Assembly: GCA_049671305.1 (NCBI GenBank)
Contig: JBATUR010000008.1
Location: forward strand, 1 to 41,003
Direction of reading: 5' to 3'
Length of the DNA: 41,003 bases
DNA from: CADCTM01 sp049671305
Lineage (GTDB): Bacteria > Cyanobacteriota > Cyanobacteriia > Cyanobacteriales > Coleofasciculaceae
Shown here one piece after another: positions 1 to 8,641 of the stretch. The position numbers were made by a program, and so were the translations under genes. The notes under the pieces were generated by a model. It was not told where the DNA came from and did not search any database. It was given only the letters and a program-made list of their open reading frames with translations. Positions within the stretch are counted from its first letter, which is position 1. Each line of letters starts with the position of its first letter.

Positions 1-229
1 TATGGAAGCTGATATTATCGAAGGTTACTGATACAACAAATTTTTGCGATTCACCGCCGCCAATTGTCATGTAAGTATCTTCATCTGCTCCTAATGTAAC
101 TAAAGTTTTGTTCTTGCCATCTAATTCACGAATTGCGGCTTCTATTTGACTCCAATTTGGGTTTTCAATGAAGTCACTTTCATTTTTGTTGCCAACCCAT
201 TTTTCAACTGATAAGTCTAATACAAACAT
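1..229 (-). CDS. Imm1-family immunity protein (partial, cut by window edge)
   Basis: The first 76 residues read MFVLDLSVEKW..., then a stretch with LGADEDTYMTIGGG and VVSVTFDN. The acidic turn followed by TYMTIGGG is the typical core of Imm1-type immunity proteins, which bind and neutralise deaminase toxins. The ATG overlaps the stop codon of the deaminase gene by one base (TAATG), and AGGAG sits 8 bases upstream, so the pair is translationally coupled. The 3' part lies beyond base 1. Family assignment is from motif recall; the toxin next door makes it much more likely. Confidence 0.72.
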   Translation of the reverse strand, partial: MFVLDLSVEKWVGNKNESDFIENPNWSQIEAAIRELDGKNKTLVTLGADEDTYMTIGGGESQKFVVSVTFDNISFH

Positions 230-1620
230 TATTTACTCCTGCTGTTTGGTGGTTTCACAGTAATTGTTTTACTGCCACTTGGAGTTATGATTTCTAATTC
301 TTCTATATTTAACTGCCAAGCCATAGAATTGACACCGCCTCTTAAACCACAGGCATCGCAGAGATCTCGATCTACAATTAAACGAGCCTTACCACCTTTA
401 ATACCTGCATCTGCCGCCTGCTGAAAGGCATCAGCTTCAGCATGGGTTTTAGTAATGGGATTGACTCTAAAAGTTATCTGTCTAGGATTAGGATTACTGC
501 CAGAATTAATGCCAAAGAAACTTTGATTGCCTATTTCTAGTTTAGCTATGGTTGATTTATCTGTTTCACTACCAGCAGCAGGTAAACCTAGGGGCTGTCT
601 GTATTCTGTTAGTTCATCAAAAATGCTTTCCGTTTTTTTCTCCTGTATCAAGAAGGTTTGTCTAGACTGCCTTATAGTGAATTCGTCTAACTGTCCCTTC
701 ATTCGCTCATAGCATTCAGGAGGCTTATCATAACTTGTTGAAGATAAAGATAAAAAAATCAATCCTTTACTACGAGTCCATCCCAGCACAAAAACAATTT
801 CTTGACTTGGGTCATATTTAGATATTAATTCCTGCCAGTCTTGCCTATCCTCAGTTTGCTTCAAGGATTTGGGCAAGTCGTAGCGATTCCTACCTAAGTA
901 TTTGAAAGGAAATTCCCCAGAATTCCAGCTTGGTGCGCCTAACGCCTCCCATCCTCCTTTACCCAAGAGGATATGGACAGCACCACGTCCTTGTTCTAAA
1001 TAACCTTTCCAGGCAAAAGCTGCAAAAAGCTCTAGGTCTTCTATTAACAGTCTAGCGATAGGGTGAGGAGGATTTAATGGGTCAGTCCATTCAATGCTGT
1101 CACTAGTCCTTGAATCTAGTAACTTATTGAGAGGTGAAGACGGTTTTTTTGCCTGCAACCCAAGTTTTTCGTAATTCTTTGGTGGAGTGCTAGAGGTTGG
1201 ACCATAGCGTAAGTGAATATTGCCATCTCTGCCTCGCCATTCAAAGATAATCGCTACCTGTCTTTCTGGGTCATATTCATTCACTATGTTTTGCAATTCA
1301 TCGGATTGCATTGCAGCCCATAACCCACGCATCATTTGCTGACGGAATGTCTCTCTCTCGTCTATGTACTTAACAGAGAAATTACCTCCAAGTAGAACCA
1401 TTTTATCCAACTTAATGACAAGCGCTCCACGTCCTTGCTCTAAATAACCTTTCCAAGCTTGTGCTGAAAGATGTTCCCAATGCTCTTTAATAAAGCGGAT
1501 TAAGGCTTTATGTTCAGATGAACCTTCCCTAGCAATTTTTGTTAAAGGATGAGATTTGCTAGAGAAGTTACTTTTTATTACTAATTTTTTCTCACCAAAA
1601 CCTTTACTATGACTCATCAC
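229..1620 (-). CDS. Putative DddA/SCP1.201-like cytosine deaminase toxin with tandem N-terminal repeat domain
   Basis: A 463-residue protein. Residues ~380-460 have the zinc deaminase signature: H393-A-E395 followed by C421-x2-C424 (CDAC), then a short beta-rich tail ending TPSGSKTITVKPP. This spacing fits SCP1.201-like deaminases, the family of the double-strand DNA deaminase DddA. The N-terminal ~310 residues hold two copies of an uncharacterised ~120-residue unit (about 24-154 and 186-307). Each has the string AWKGYLEQGRGA (55-66 and 203-214) and a YDP motif (116 and 269). There is no signal peptide and no evident VgrG, PAAR or RHS domain, so the delivery route is unclear. An Imm1-like gene overlaps its stop codon, which supports a toxin role. 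Deaminase fold is fairly sure; DNA as substrate is inference. Confidence 0.72.
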   Translation of the reverse strand: MMSHSKGFGEKKLVIKSNFSSKSHPLTKIAREGSSEHKALIRFIKEHWEHLSAQAWKGYLEQGRGALVIKLDKMVLLGGNFSVKYIDERETFRQQMMRGLWAAMQSDELQNIVNEYDPERQVAIIFEWRGRDGNIHLRYGPTSSTPPKNYEKLGLQAKKPSSPLNKLLDSRTSDSIEWTDPLNPPHPIARLLIEDLELFAAFAWKGYLEQGRGAVHILLGKGGWEALGAPSWNSGEFPFKYLGRNRYDLPKSLKQTEDRQDWQELISKYDPSQEIVFVLGWTRSKGLIFLSLSSTSYDKPPECYERMKGQLDEFTIRQSRQTFLIQEKKTESIFDELTEYRQPLGLPAAGSETDKSTIAKLEIGNQSFFGINSGSNPNPRQITFRVNPITKTHAEADAFQQAADAGIKGGKARLIVDRDLCDACGLRGGVNSMAWQLNIEELEIITPSGSKTITVKPPNSRSK

Positions 1621-1744
1621 TTGCAGCCTGATATATTCGAGAACTGATTTTCGCTCAATTTGACTTGTGTTTGATTCATTGAGTTAAATCTTTGTTCAGC
1701 AATTATTGAGTTAATAATCATCTGATTTGATCCTTTAAACAGAA

Positions 1745-1767
1745 AAGGGTGAGCAATGCCCACCCTT
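1745..1767 (-). terminator. Rho-independent terminator of the suf operon
   Basis: The 7-bp arms AAGGGTG and CACCCTT flank a 9-base loop. On the minus strand the hairpin is followed by TTTTCTGTTT. It lies 22 bases past the sufS stop codon. Its loop region contains GCAATGCCCA, a core also seen near 21291, so it may derive from a dispersed repeat. Confidence 0.7.
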
Positions 1768-1788
1768 CAAAAATAATTTATAGTTTAT

Positions 1789-3051
1789 TTAGCCCAAAAC
1801 ACTACCAAAAAAATCAATAGTATCTTTTAAAGCCGCAACAAAAGCATCAATTTCTTCACGAGTATTATAAAAATACAAACTCGCCCGTGCCGTACCAGCT
1901 ACCCCTAAAATTCGGTGTAAAGGTTGCGTACAATGATGACCAGAACGGATGGCAATACCTTCATGATCTAGCATGGTAGAAATGTCACTAGAATCAAGTC
2001 CTGGAAGTGTAAATGCTGCTAATGCTGCTCTACCTTTGCCATTTATTGTAGGTTGTGAACCATGAATGTTTAAATCAGGAATACCGCGTAGTTGTTGGAA
2101 AAGATAGGCAGTTAATTGTTCTTCATAAGCGTGAATTTTATCCATGCCGATGTTTGTCAGATAATCTACCGCAGCACCTAATGCGATCGCTTCTCCAATT
2201 GCCGGAGTCCCTGCTTCAAATTTATGAGGTAAATCTGCATAGGTAAAATGATCTAGATAAACCTCTGAAATCATCTCTCCACCGCCCATAAATGGAGGCA
2301 TGGCTAACAGTAAGTCAAGCTTGCCATACAAGAAACCAATTCCTGTAGGTGCACACATTTTATGTCCAGACGCCACTAACCAATCGCAATCCATTGCCTG
2401 CACATCAATAAGCATATGAGGCACACTTTGGCAAGCATCAACTAACACTTTCGCGCCGTAATTATGAGCTATTTTAATTATTTCTTCTACTGGATTAATA
2501 CAACCCAAAGTATTAGAAACATGAACCACACTAACTAATCTAGTTTTGTCAGAAATTAACGATTTGAATTGCTCTAAATTAAATTCTTCAGTTTCGGTTA
2601 ATTCCACATATTTAATCACCGCACCTGTCTTCTGAGCTATCAGTTGCCAGGGGATAATATTACTATGGTGTTCCATTACACTGAGGATGATTTCATCACC
2701 TTTTTGTAATGTATTTAAACCCCAAGTATAGGCGACTAAATTAATTGCTTCCGTGGCATTTCGAGTAAAAACAATCTCTTGCCGTGAGGCTGCATTTACA
2801 AACGCCGCAACCTTATCTCTGGCTCCTTCAAATCCATCTGTTGCTCTTACACTTAAAGTATGAGCGCCACGATGAACATTAGCATTATCAAATTCGTAAT
2901 AGTGCCGTAAACTATCTAATACTGCCAGTGGTTTCTGGGAAGTTGCAGCATTATCGAGATATACTAACGGTTTACCGTGGACTTCTTGATGCAAAATTGG
3001 GAAGTCAGTGCGGGTTATTTCGGCAAGAGTTCTTTCTTGAGTGAAAGTCAT
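1789..3051 (-). CDS. sufS: Cysteine desulfurase SufS
   Basis: PLP-dependent class-V aminotransferase that takes sulfur from cysteine for Fe-S cluster assembly by the SUF machine in the cytosol. The 420 residues are the normal length. The PLP lysine lies in SGHKMCAP (K231) and the persulfide cysteine in RSGHHC (C374), which is the group II (SufS) context. Its ATG overlaps the sufD stop by 4 bases (ATGA), so it is the last gene of the sufBCDS operon. A terminator follows at 1745-1767. Confidence 0.97.
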   Translation of the reverse strand: MTFTQERTLAEITRTDFPILHQEVHGKPLVYLDNAATSQKPLAVLDSLRHYYEFDNANVHRGAHTLSVRATDGFEGARDKVAAFVNAASRQEIVFTRNATEAINLVAYTWGLNTLQKGDEIILSVMEHHSNIIPWQLIAQKTGAVIKYVELTETEEFNLEQFKSLISDKTRLVSVVHVSNTLGCINPVEEIIKIAHNYGAKVLVDACQSVPHMLIDVQAMDCDWLVASGHKMCAPTGIGFLYGKLDLLLAMPPFMGGGEMISEVYLDHFTYADLPHKFEAGTPAIGEAIALGAAVDYLTNIGMDKIHAYEEQLTAYLFQQLRGIPDLNIHGSQPTINGKGRAALAAFTLPGLDSSDISTMLDHEGIAIRSGHHCTQPLHRILGVAGTARASLYFYNTREEIDAFVAALKDTIDFFGSVLG

Positions 3052-4442
3052 TGTTTTTTGGATAAATGAGGAGTAGCAGTGATTTCTCTGATTAATTGGG
3101 AGAGTTGATTTCTAAGGGTAGCTATCGGTAATTGGTTAATTATTTCAGCAGCAAAAGCATTTATCAGCAAGTTACGAGCATCAGCTTCATTTATGCCACG
3201 ACTTTGCAAATAAAATATTTCATCTGCTTCTAATTGACCAATTGTTGCCCCGTGAGAACATTTAACATTATCTGCTGTTATTTCTAGTTGAGGCTTGGTA
3301 TCAATTCTCGCTTTGGGAGACAGCAATAAATTACGATTAAGCTGATTAGCGTTAGTTAATTGTGCTGCTTTAGGAACAAAAACTTTACCATTAAATACTG
3401 CCGCCGCTTTGTCGGAAACAATACATTTGTGTAGTTGATTACTTGTACCATAGGGCTTGGTATATGCCATCACACTATGAGTATCTGACAACTGTTCACC
3501 AGCAGCTATTGTTAAAGCATTTAAAGTTGTTTCGGTTTGTTCACCTAGTTGCAAAACTTCTAAATTGTGACGTGATAATTTTGCTCCGATACTAATAGCA
3601 TTACAAGTATAACGGCTATCGCGTTCCTGTGAAATTGCAGTTTTACCAATATGAAATGCTGCGACACTTTCTTTTTGAATTCTTGTGTGACTTATTTGAG
3701 CATTTTGCTCTACAAATATTTCCATCACGGCATTAGAAAAATATACCGTTTGTTTTTGATTATTTGTATATTCTTCAATTAGTGTTATGTCACTACCAGA
3801 TTCTGCAACTACTAAACAACGCGGCTGACTAATCGTTGCCTCTTCACTTTCGAGAGATATAAATAGTAAATGAATGGGGGTTTTTACAACTGTATTTTTT
3901 TCTGCCCGAACAACTGCTGCATCTGTTAAACCTGCCGTGTTGAGGGCTGTGAATACATCATTTACACCTTCTTTTTTAGCAAGATATTGCTCTACTTTAG
4001 AACGATGATTTATTGGCAACTGAGCCAAATTACTAACAATTAAGCCTTTCGGTAATTCAGTAACTGATGATAAATTAGGTGAGTAAATCCCGTTCAGAAA
4101 AACTAATCTAATTGGAGCCTCTGGCAGGATCAAGTCACTAATTTCTGCTTCTGTAATTGGAATTTCAGGCTTTTGAAACTGAAACTGTAATAGCGGCGAT
4201 AAATCAGTAAAGCGCCATTCTTCATCCCGTTTTGTAGGAATAGTCAGCTTTTTAACCCAAGCAGATGCCTTGTTGCGTAATTCCTCTAATAATGAGGCTA
4301 TCTGTGGCTCAACAACCTGTAAATCTAGCGTTTGACACTGATTTAATAATGCCATCAAATAAGCATCGCGAGATTCAGTTACAGTGGTTAAACCTAACTC
4401 TTCCGGATTAGGAATTGTGCTTGAAGAAACTTGAATATTCAT
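3048..4442 (-). CDS. sufD: Fe-S cluster assembly protein SufD
   Basis: A scaffold component of the SufBC2D complex, which holds nascent clusters with SufB. The 464-residue protein has the SUF-FeS beta-helix core, with the conserved C-terminal region KCSHGATIGQLEADEIFYLQ and RGINEADARNLLINAF. It overlaps sufC upstream and sufS downstream by 4 bases each (ATGA), indicating translational coupling. Gene order B-C-D-S is the standard cyanobacterial one. Confidence 0.96.
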   Translation of the reverse strand: MNIQVSSSTIPNPEELGLTTVTESRDAYLMALLNQCQTLDLQVVEPQIASLLEELRNKASAWVKKLTIPTKRDEEWRFTDLSPLLQFQFQKPEIPITEAEISDLILPEAPIRLVFLNGIYSPNLSSVTELPKGLIVSNLAQLPINHRSKVEQYLAKKEGVNDVFTALNTAGLTDAAVVRAEKNTVVKTPIHLLFISLESEEATISQPRCLVVAESGSDITLIEEYTNNQKQTVYFSNAVMEIFVEQNAQISHTRIQKESVAAFHIGKTAISQERDSRYTCNAISIGAKLSRHNLEVLQLGEQTETTLNALTIAAGEQLSDTHSVMAYTKPYGTSNQLHKCIVSDKAAAVFNGKVFVPKAAQLTNANQLNRNLLLSPKARIDTKPQLEITADNVKCSHGATIGQLEADEIFYLQSRGINEADARNLLINAFAAEIINQLPIATLRNQLSQLIREITATPHLSKKQ

Positions 4443-5230
4443 CTTGCACCTACCTCAGTTGCTTCTTCTTCACGTACCCAATCATAGCCACGATCTTCTA
4501 ATTCTAATGCTAATTCTTTACCACCAGTTGTTAGAATGCGACCAGCTTCCATTACATGAACAAAATCTGGCTCAATATAATTAAGCAGACGCTGATAATG
4601 GGTAATCATAATTGTGGCATTTTCGGCATTGATTAGCTGATTAACGCCATTAGAAACAATCTTGAGAGCATCAATATCTAACCCTGAATCTGTTTCATCT
4701 AAAATTGCGAGTTTTGGCTCTAATAATGCCATTTGCAAAATTTCATTGCGCTTTTTCTCTCCGCCTGAAAAACCTTCATTCAAACTACGTTCCAAAAAGC
4801 TAGGATTCATCTTGACAATTTCCAGCTTTTCCTGGATTAAGTCTTCAAAATCAAAAGTATCAATTTCTTCTAATCCTTGGCTTTTACGACGTGCGTTGTA
4901 AGCTACTCGCAGGAAGTCTAAATTACTAACTCCAGGAATTTCTAAAGGGTATTGAAAAGCTAGGAATATACCAGCAATTGCTCTTTCCTCTGCTTCCATT
5001 TCCAAGAGATTTTTTCCCAAGAAAATAATTTCGCCACCAGTAACTTCGTATGCTGGATGACCTGCTAATATTTTAGAAAAGGTACTTTTCCCAGAACCAT
5101 TTGGTCCCATGATGGCGTGAATTTCTCCGGCTTTGACTTCTAAATTAAAGCCTTTGAGAATTTGGTTACTATCAACGTCTGCCGTTAAATTGCGGACAGA
5201 TAATATTACTTCGCTGTTTTCTTTGATCAT
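4439..5230 (-). CDS. sufC: Fe-S cluster assembly ATPase SufC
   Basis: ABC-type ATPase that drives the SufBC2D scaffold. It has Walker A GPNGSGKST (residues 42-50), the ABC signature FSGGEKKRNE (154-163) and Walker B LAILDETDSGLD (174-185). The ETDSGLD form is typical of SufC rather than of transporter ATPases. There is no membrane segment, as expected. The 263 residues match the family length. It lies 61 bases after sufB and overlaps sufD by 4 bases. Confidence 0.97.
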   Translation of the reverse strand: MIKENSEVILSVRNLTADVDSNQILKGFNLEVKAGEIHAIMGPNGSGKSTFSKILAGHPAYEVTGGEIIFLGKNLLEMEAEERAIAGIFLAFQYPLEIPGVSNLDFLRVAYNARRKSQGLEEIDTFDFEDLIQEKLEIVKMNPSFLERSLNEGFSGGEKKRNEILQMALLEPKLAILDETDSGLDIDALKIVSNGVNQLINAENATIMITHYQRLLNYIEPDFVHVMEAGRILTTGGKELALELEDRGYDWVREEEATEVGAR

Positions 5231-5291
5231 TTTGACTTAACTGTACCTTCGCACCAATTTTTGCTATTTTTAACTACAAACAAACCTGAAT

Positions 5292-6728
5292 TTAGCCAAC
5301 TGTTCCTTCTAGTTTCAGGCTCAATAATTTATCGGCTTCAGCAGCAAATTCCATCGGTAGTTCGTTGAAGACATCTTTACAGAAACCACTCACCATCATT
5401 GAGATAGCATCTTCTTGAGAAATGCCACGTTGTGAAAAGTAGAAAAGTTGGTCTTCGCCGATTTTTGAAGTCGAGGCTTCATGTTCTACTTTGGCGGTAT
5501 TATTCTGAACTTGAATGTAGGGAAAAGTGTTTGCCTGAGCGTTATCACCAATCAACATTGAATCACATTGGGAATAATTTCTTGCACCCTGCGCCTTTGG
5601 TCCAATTTTCACTAAACCGCGATAGCTATTTTGGGAACCACCAGCAGAAATTCCTTTGGAAATAATCGTGCTACGAGTGTTTTTGCCGATATGTACCATT
5701 TTGGTTCCAGTATCAGCTTGCTGCTTGTTATTTGTCAGTGCTACTGAGTAAAATTCACCAACGGAATTATCACCAATTAACACACAACTAGGGTACTTCC
5801 AAGTAATAGCCGAACCTGTTTCAACTTGTGTCCAAGAAATCTTAGAATTAACGCCTTGGCACAAACCACGTTTAGTTACAAAATTGTAAATTCCACCTTT
5901 ACCTTCAGCATCACCGGCATACCAGTTTTGCACAGTTGAATACTTGATGTCAGCGTTATCAAGGGCAACAAGTTCTACAACAGCGGCGTGTAGCTGGTTG
6001 GTGTCATACATAGGCGCAGTGCAGCCTTCCAAATAGCTGACAGAACTGCCTTCTTCGGCAACAATTAAAGTACGCTCAAATTGTCCTGTGTCGCCGTTGT
6101 TAATGCGGAAGTAAGTTGATAGTTCCATTGGGCATTTGACGCCTTTAGGAATATATACGAAAGAACCATCTGTAAATACGGCAGAATTCAACGCAGCGAA
6201 GTAGTTATCTGCGACGGGGACAACTGTACCAAGATACTTTTTAATTAATTCTGGATGCTCTTGCACCGCTTCAGAGATAGAACAAAAAATGACGCCATCT
6301 TTTGCTAGTTTTTCTTTGAAAGTAGTCGCAATCGAAACGCTATCAAAAATTACATCTACAGCAACATTAGATAGCCGCTTTTGTTCAGATAAGGAAATGC
6401 CTAATTTATCAAAAGTTTCTAATAAGGCTGGGTCTACTTCTTCTAAGCTGTTGAGCTTTTCTTTGCTCTTTTTGGGAGCAGAATAGTAGATGATATCTTG
6501 ATAGTTAATCGCCGGATAGCTGACATGGGGCCAGGTTGGTTCGGTCATTTTCTGCCATTGCTTGTAAGCTTTGAGCCGAAAATCTAGCATGAATTCTGGC
6601 TCATTCTTTTTGGCAGAAATTAGGCGAATTACGTCCTCATTAAGACCACGAGCAATGGTATCAGTCTCAATATCTGTGACAAAGCCGTACTTGTAGGGTT
6701 GATTGACTAGTGTCGTGATTGCAGTCAT
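5292..6728 (-). CDS. sufB: Fe-S cluster assembly protein SufB
   Basis: Core scaffold subunit of the SUF system. The 478-residue protein has a C-terminal beta-helix with the motifs YLEGCTAP, ARNYSQCDSMLIGD and VEHEASTSKIGEDQLFYFSQRG that carry the residues used for cluster building. It is the first gene of the operon. Its start codon is about 110 bases from the nearest SufR operator and follows the promoter proposed at 6865-6894. Confidence 0.97.
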   Translation of the reverse strand: MTAITTLVNQPYKYGFVTDIETDTIARGLNEDVIRLISAKKNEPEFMLDFRLKAYKQWQKMTEPTWPHVSYPAINYQDIIYYSAPKKSKEKLNSLEEVDPALLETFDKLGISLSEQKRLSNVAVDVIFDSVSIATTFKEKLAKDGVIFCSISEAVQEHPELIKKYLGTVVPVADNYFAALNSAVFTDGSFVYIPKGVKCPMELSTYFRINNGDTGQFERTLIVAEEGSSVSYLEGCTAPMYDTNQLHAAVVELVALDNADIKYSTVQNWYAGDAEGKGGIYNFVTKRGLCQGVNSKISWTQVETGSAITWKYPSCVLIGDNSVGEFYSVALTNNKQQADTGTKMVHIGKNTRSTIISKGISAGGSQNSYRGLVKIGPKAQGARNYSQCDSMLIGDNAQANTFPYIQVQNNTAKVEHEASTSKIGEDQLFYFSQRGISQEDAISMMVSGFCKDVFNELPMEFAAEADKLLSLKLEGTVG

Positions 6729-6836
6729 TGATTCAGAGTTCTTTTGGTGTTCTACAGGAATTCGGTAAGGATAGCAGGCAGGTTATGGCAGTTAAGCTAC
6801 TGCAACCACCAGAGTAGTGTCTTTCGACAACTAAAA

Positions 6837-6850
6837 CAACTTTCTTGTTG
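6837..6850. promoter_or_regulatory. SufR operator site 1
   Basis: CAAC-TTTCTT-GTTG matches the known SufR target CAAC-N6-GTTG exactly. It lies in the intergenic region shared by sufB and sufR, on the sufB side, 40 bases centre-to-centre from the second site. It would fall just downstream of the predicted suf -10 box. Confidence 0.85.
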
Positions 6851-6864
6851 CTTAACTATATTGT

Positions 6865-6894
6865 AAAATACATTAACAACAATATTGTTGTCAA
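6865..6894 (-). promoter_or_regulatory. Predicted promoter of the sufBCDS operon
   Basis: On the minus strand TTGACA (6894-6889) is followed after 18 bases by TATTTT (6870-6865). SufR operator site 2 overlaps the -35 box and spacer, and site 1 lies just downstream of the -10, which is the arrangement expected for repression. The -10 is a weak match; TACAAT nearby (6865-6860) would give a 23-base spacer. Confidence 0.5.
6877..6890. promoter_or_regulatory. SufR operator site 2
   Basis: CAAC-AATATT-GTTG is a second exact match to CAAC-N6-GTTG, here fully palindromic and extended to ACAACAATATTGTTGT (6876-6891). Two sites in the divergent sufR/sufB region fit simultaneous control of the suf operon and sufR autoregulation. 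Confidence 0.87.
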
Positions 6895-6948
6895 AGCCAG
6901 AATTAATATTTCTCCGTTTGCTTTTTGCCCTATTCCCCCCGCAGATAG

Positions 6949-7590
6949 ATGACGACTACCCAACAACCTTCAACCAAACAAGACATCCTGCAATATTTAT
7001 TGAAACAAGCACACGCAACAGCACAAGAATTGGCAGATGCTCTTTTTGTTACACCGCAAGCAATTCGGCGACACCTCAAGGATTTGGATGCTGATGGGCT
7101 AATTGAGTATAAATCAACACAGGTAGGAATGGGGCGTCCTCAGCACGTTTATAATTTGAGTCGTAAAGGAAGAGAAAATTTCCCGACTCGCTATGATGAG
7201 TTTGCAGTGTCTTTACTCGATACTTTGGCAGAAACAGTAGGACGTGAGCAAGTTAGCTCAATTTTGCGGAAACAATGGCAACGTAAAGCTCTAGAATATC
7301 GCGATCGCCTTGGTATGGGAACAGTGCAAGAGCGTGTGGCAAAATTAGTGGAACTTCGGCAAACTGAAGGTTATATGGCAGAATCCTATACCCTAAAACC
7401 AAATCAGTTTATTTTGGTAGAACATAACTGTGCAATTTCTAATGTTGCTGAATCATTTCCGAGTGTGTGTGGGCATGAATTAGAAATGTTTGCGGCAGTT
7501 TTACCAGATTGTTTTGTAGAGCGAACACATTGGATTAATGATGGTGAACATCAGTGTGGTTATTTAATTAAAGCACAAATAGCCGTTTAG
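6949..7590 (+). CDS. sufR: Fe-S-sensing transcriptional repressor SufR
   Basis: Represses the divergent suf operon when it carries a [4Fe-4S] cluster. The N-terminal winged helix (about 10-70) includes AQELADALFVTPQAIRRHLKDL. The C-terminal half has four cysteines, C161, C174, C188 and C203, giving exactly the CX12CX13CX14C pattern of SufR. The 213 residues match the family. The ATG at 6949 has no clear Shine-Dalgarno sequence but fits the usual N-terminus. Two operators lie 60-110 bases upstream. Confidence 0.96.
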   Translation: MTTTQQPSTKQDILQYLLKQAHATAQELADALFVTPQAIRRHLKDLDADGLIEYKSTQVGMGRPQHVYNLSRKGRENFPTRYDEFAVSLLDTLAETVGREQVSSILRKQWQRKALEYRDRLGMGTVQERVAKLVELRQTEGYMAESYTLKPNQFILVEHNCAISNVAESFPSVCGHELEMFAAVLPDCFVERTHWINDGEHQCGYLIKAQIAV

Positions 7591-7650
7591 ATTACTTGTA
7601 ATAGATGCGATAATTTTCTTAGTAATTAGAAATATTCACTATAAATAATC

Positions 7651-7908
7651 ATGGTCAATCCCCAACAATCCTCAATGCAATTTTTGACTGCTGAAGAGTC
7701 AGGAGATGTTGATAAAGCTTTGCTTTCTTCTTCAGAGAAGTTTCTAACCCGCTTAACAATTTCATCTTTGCGACTGTTGAAACAAATTGCCAAAGATACT
7801 GATGTAGCAATTGAAGATTTGACACATCAGCAAGTTGTTGATTGGTTTGAAAACGATGGCAAGATTCGGCGGGAACAGGGCATTGAGGCGGCTTTTTTGA
7901 AGTGGTAA
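7651..7908 (+). CDS. Small conserved hypothetical protein
   Basis: An 85-residue soluble protein starting 60 bases after sufR on the same strand. It is mostly helical, with two segments LTRLTISSLRLLKQIAKDT and IEDLTHQQVVDWFENDGKIRREQGIEAAFLKW. No catalytic motif or membrane segment is seen. Its position suggests co-transcription with sufR. I do not recognise a named family; a cyanobacterial hypothetical protein is likely because the composition and length look coding and the ATG is well placed. Confidence 0.65.
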   Translation: MVNPQQSSMQFLTAEESGDVDKALLSSSEKFLTRLTISSLRLLKQIAKDTDVAIEDLTHQQVVDWFENDGKIRREQGIEAAFLKW

Positions 7909-7997
7909 TTAGGTGTTGATTAACAAACCTGGATATACCCCCCAGCCCCCTTGACACCCAGCCTAAAATTTCGGTGGACAGTTAGAGAAAAACTACT

Positions 7998-8636
7998 TTG
8001 AGCCTGAAACTTTATTTCCTCCGCCACGGACAGACTACTTTTAGTCGTAAGAATGCTTTCTGCGGTTCCTTAAATCCCGAACTTACAGCAGAAGGGACAC
8101 AAATGGCAGAAGCTTTTGCTAAAGCCTATCAATCTCTATCTTGGAAAGCGATTTTTTGTAGTCCGATGGCACGAACAATTGCCACTGCAAAACCGCTTGC
8201 TAATGCCCTTGATATCAAGCCAGAATTACGGGAAGGTTTGAAGGAAATCGATTATGGCAAGTGGGAAGGTCAGACGCCAGAAACGGTAAGCCGTGACTTT
8301 CATGATGATTACATTCTGTGGACTGCTGATCCGGCGTGGTATCCACCAACTGAGGGAGAATTAGCAGTTGCGATCGCTTCTCGTGTCTTGCAAGTAATCG
8401 AAGAAATTAAAAGTAATTATATTGATGGCAATGTATTAATTGTAGCTCATAAAGCGACGATTAGAATTGCTATTTGTGGCTTACTAGGAATTGATGTAGG
8501 ACGCTTTCGTTATCGGTTAGGATGTCCGGTTGGTTCAGTTAGTATTGTGGAATTTGGCGCTCATGGACCATTACTTCATGCCTTAGCTGATCGTACCCAT
8601 TTAGATGAGCAGTTGCGTAACTTACCAGGCACTTAA
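7998..8636 (+). CDS. Histidine phosphatase family protein
   Basis: A 212-residue phosphoglycerate-mutase-like phosphatase. It has the catalytic R9-H10-G11 near the N-terminus, the acid residue in LKEIDYGKWEG (E83) and the second catalytic histidine in VLIVAHK (H151). The substrate cannot be told: such proteins in cyanobacteria include phosphoserine and sugar-phosphate phosphatases. The start is TTG at 7998, the only codon giving the family N-terminus directly before the RHG strand. It precedes an AstE-like gene by 5 bases, so the two are probably co-transcribed. Confidence 0.88.
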   Translation: MSLKLYFLRHGQTTFSRKNAFCGSLNPELTAEGTQMAEAFAKAYQSLSWKAIFCSPMARTIATAKPLANALDIKPELREGLKEIDYGKWEGQTPETVSRDFHDDYILWTADPAWYPPTEGELAVAIASRVLQVIEEIKSNYIDGNVLIVAHKATIRIAICGLLGIDVGRFRYRLGCPVGSVSIVEFGAHGPLLHALADRTHLDEQLRNLPGT

Positions 8637-8641
8637 GTAAG

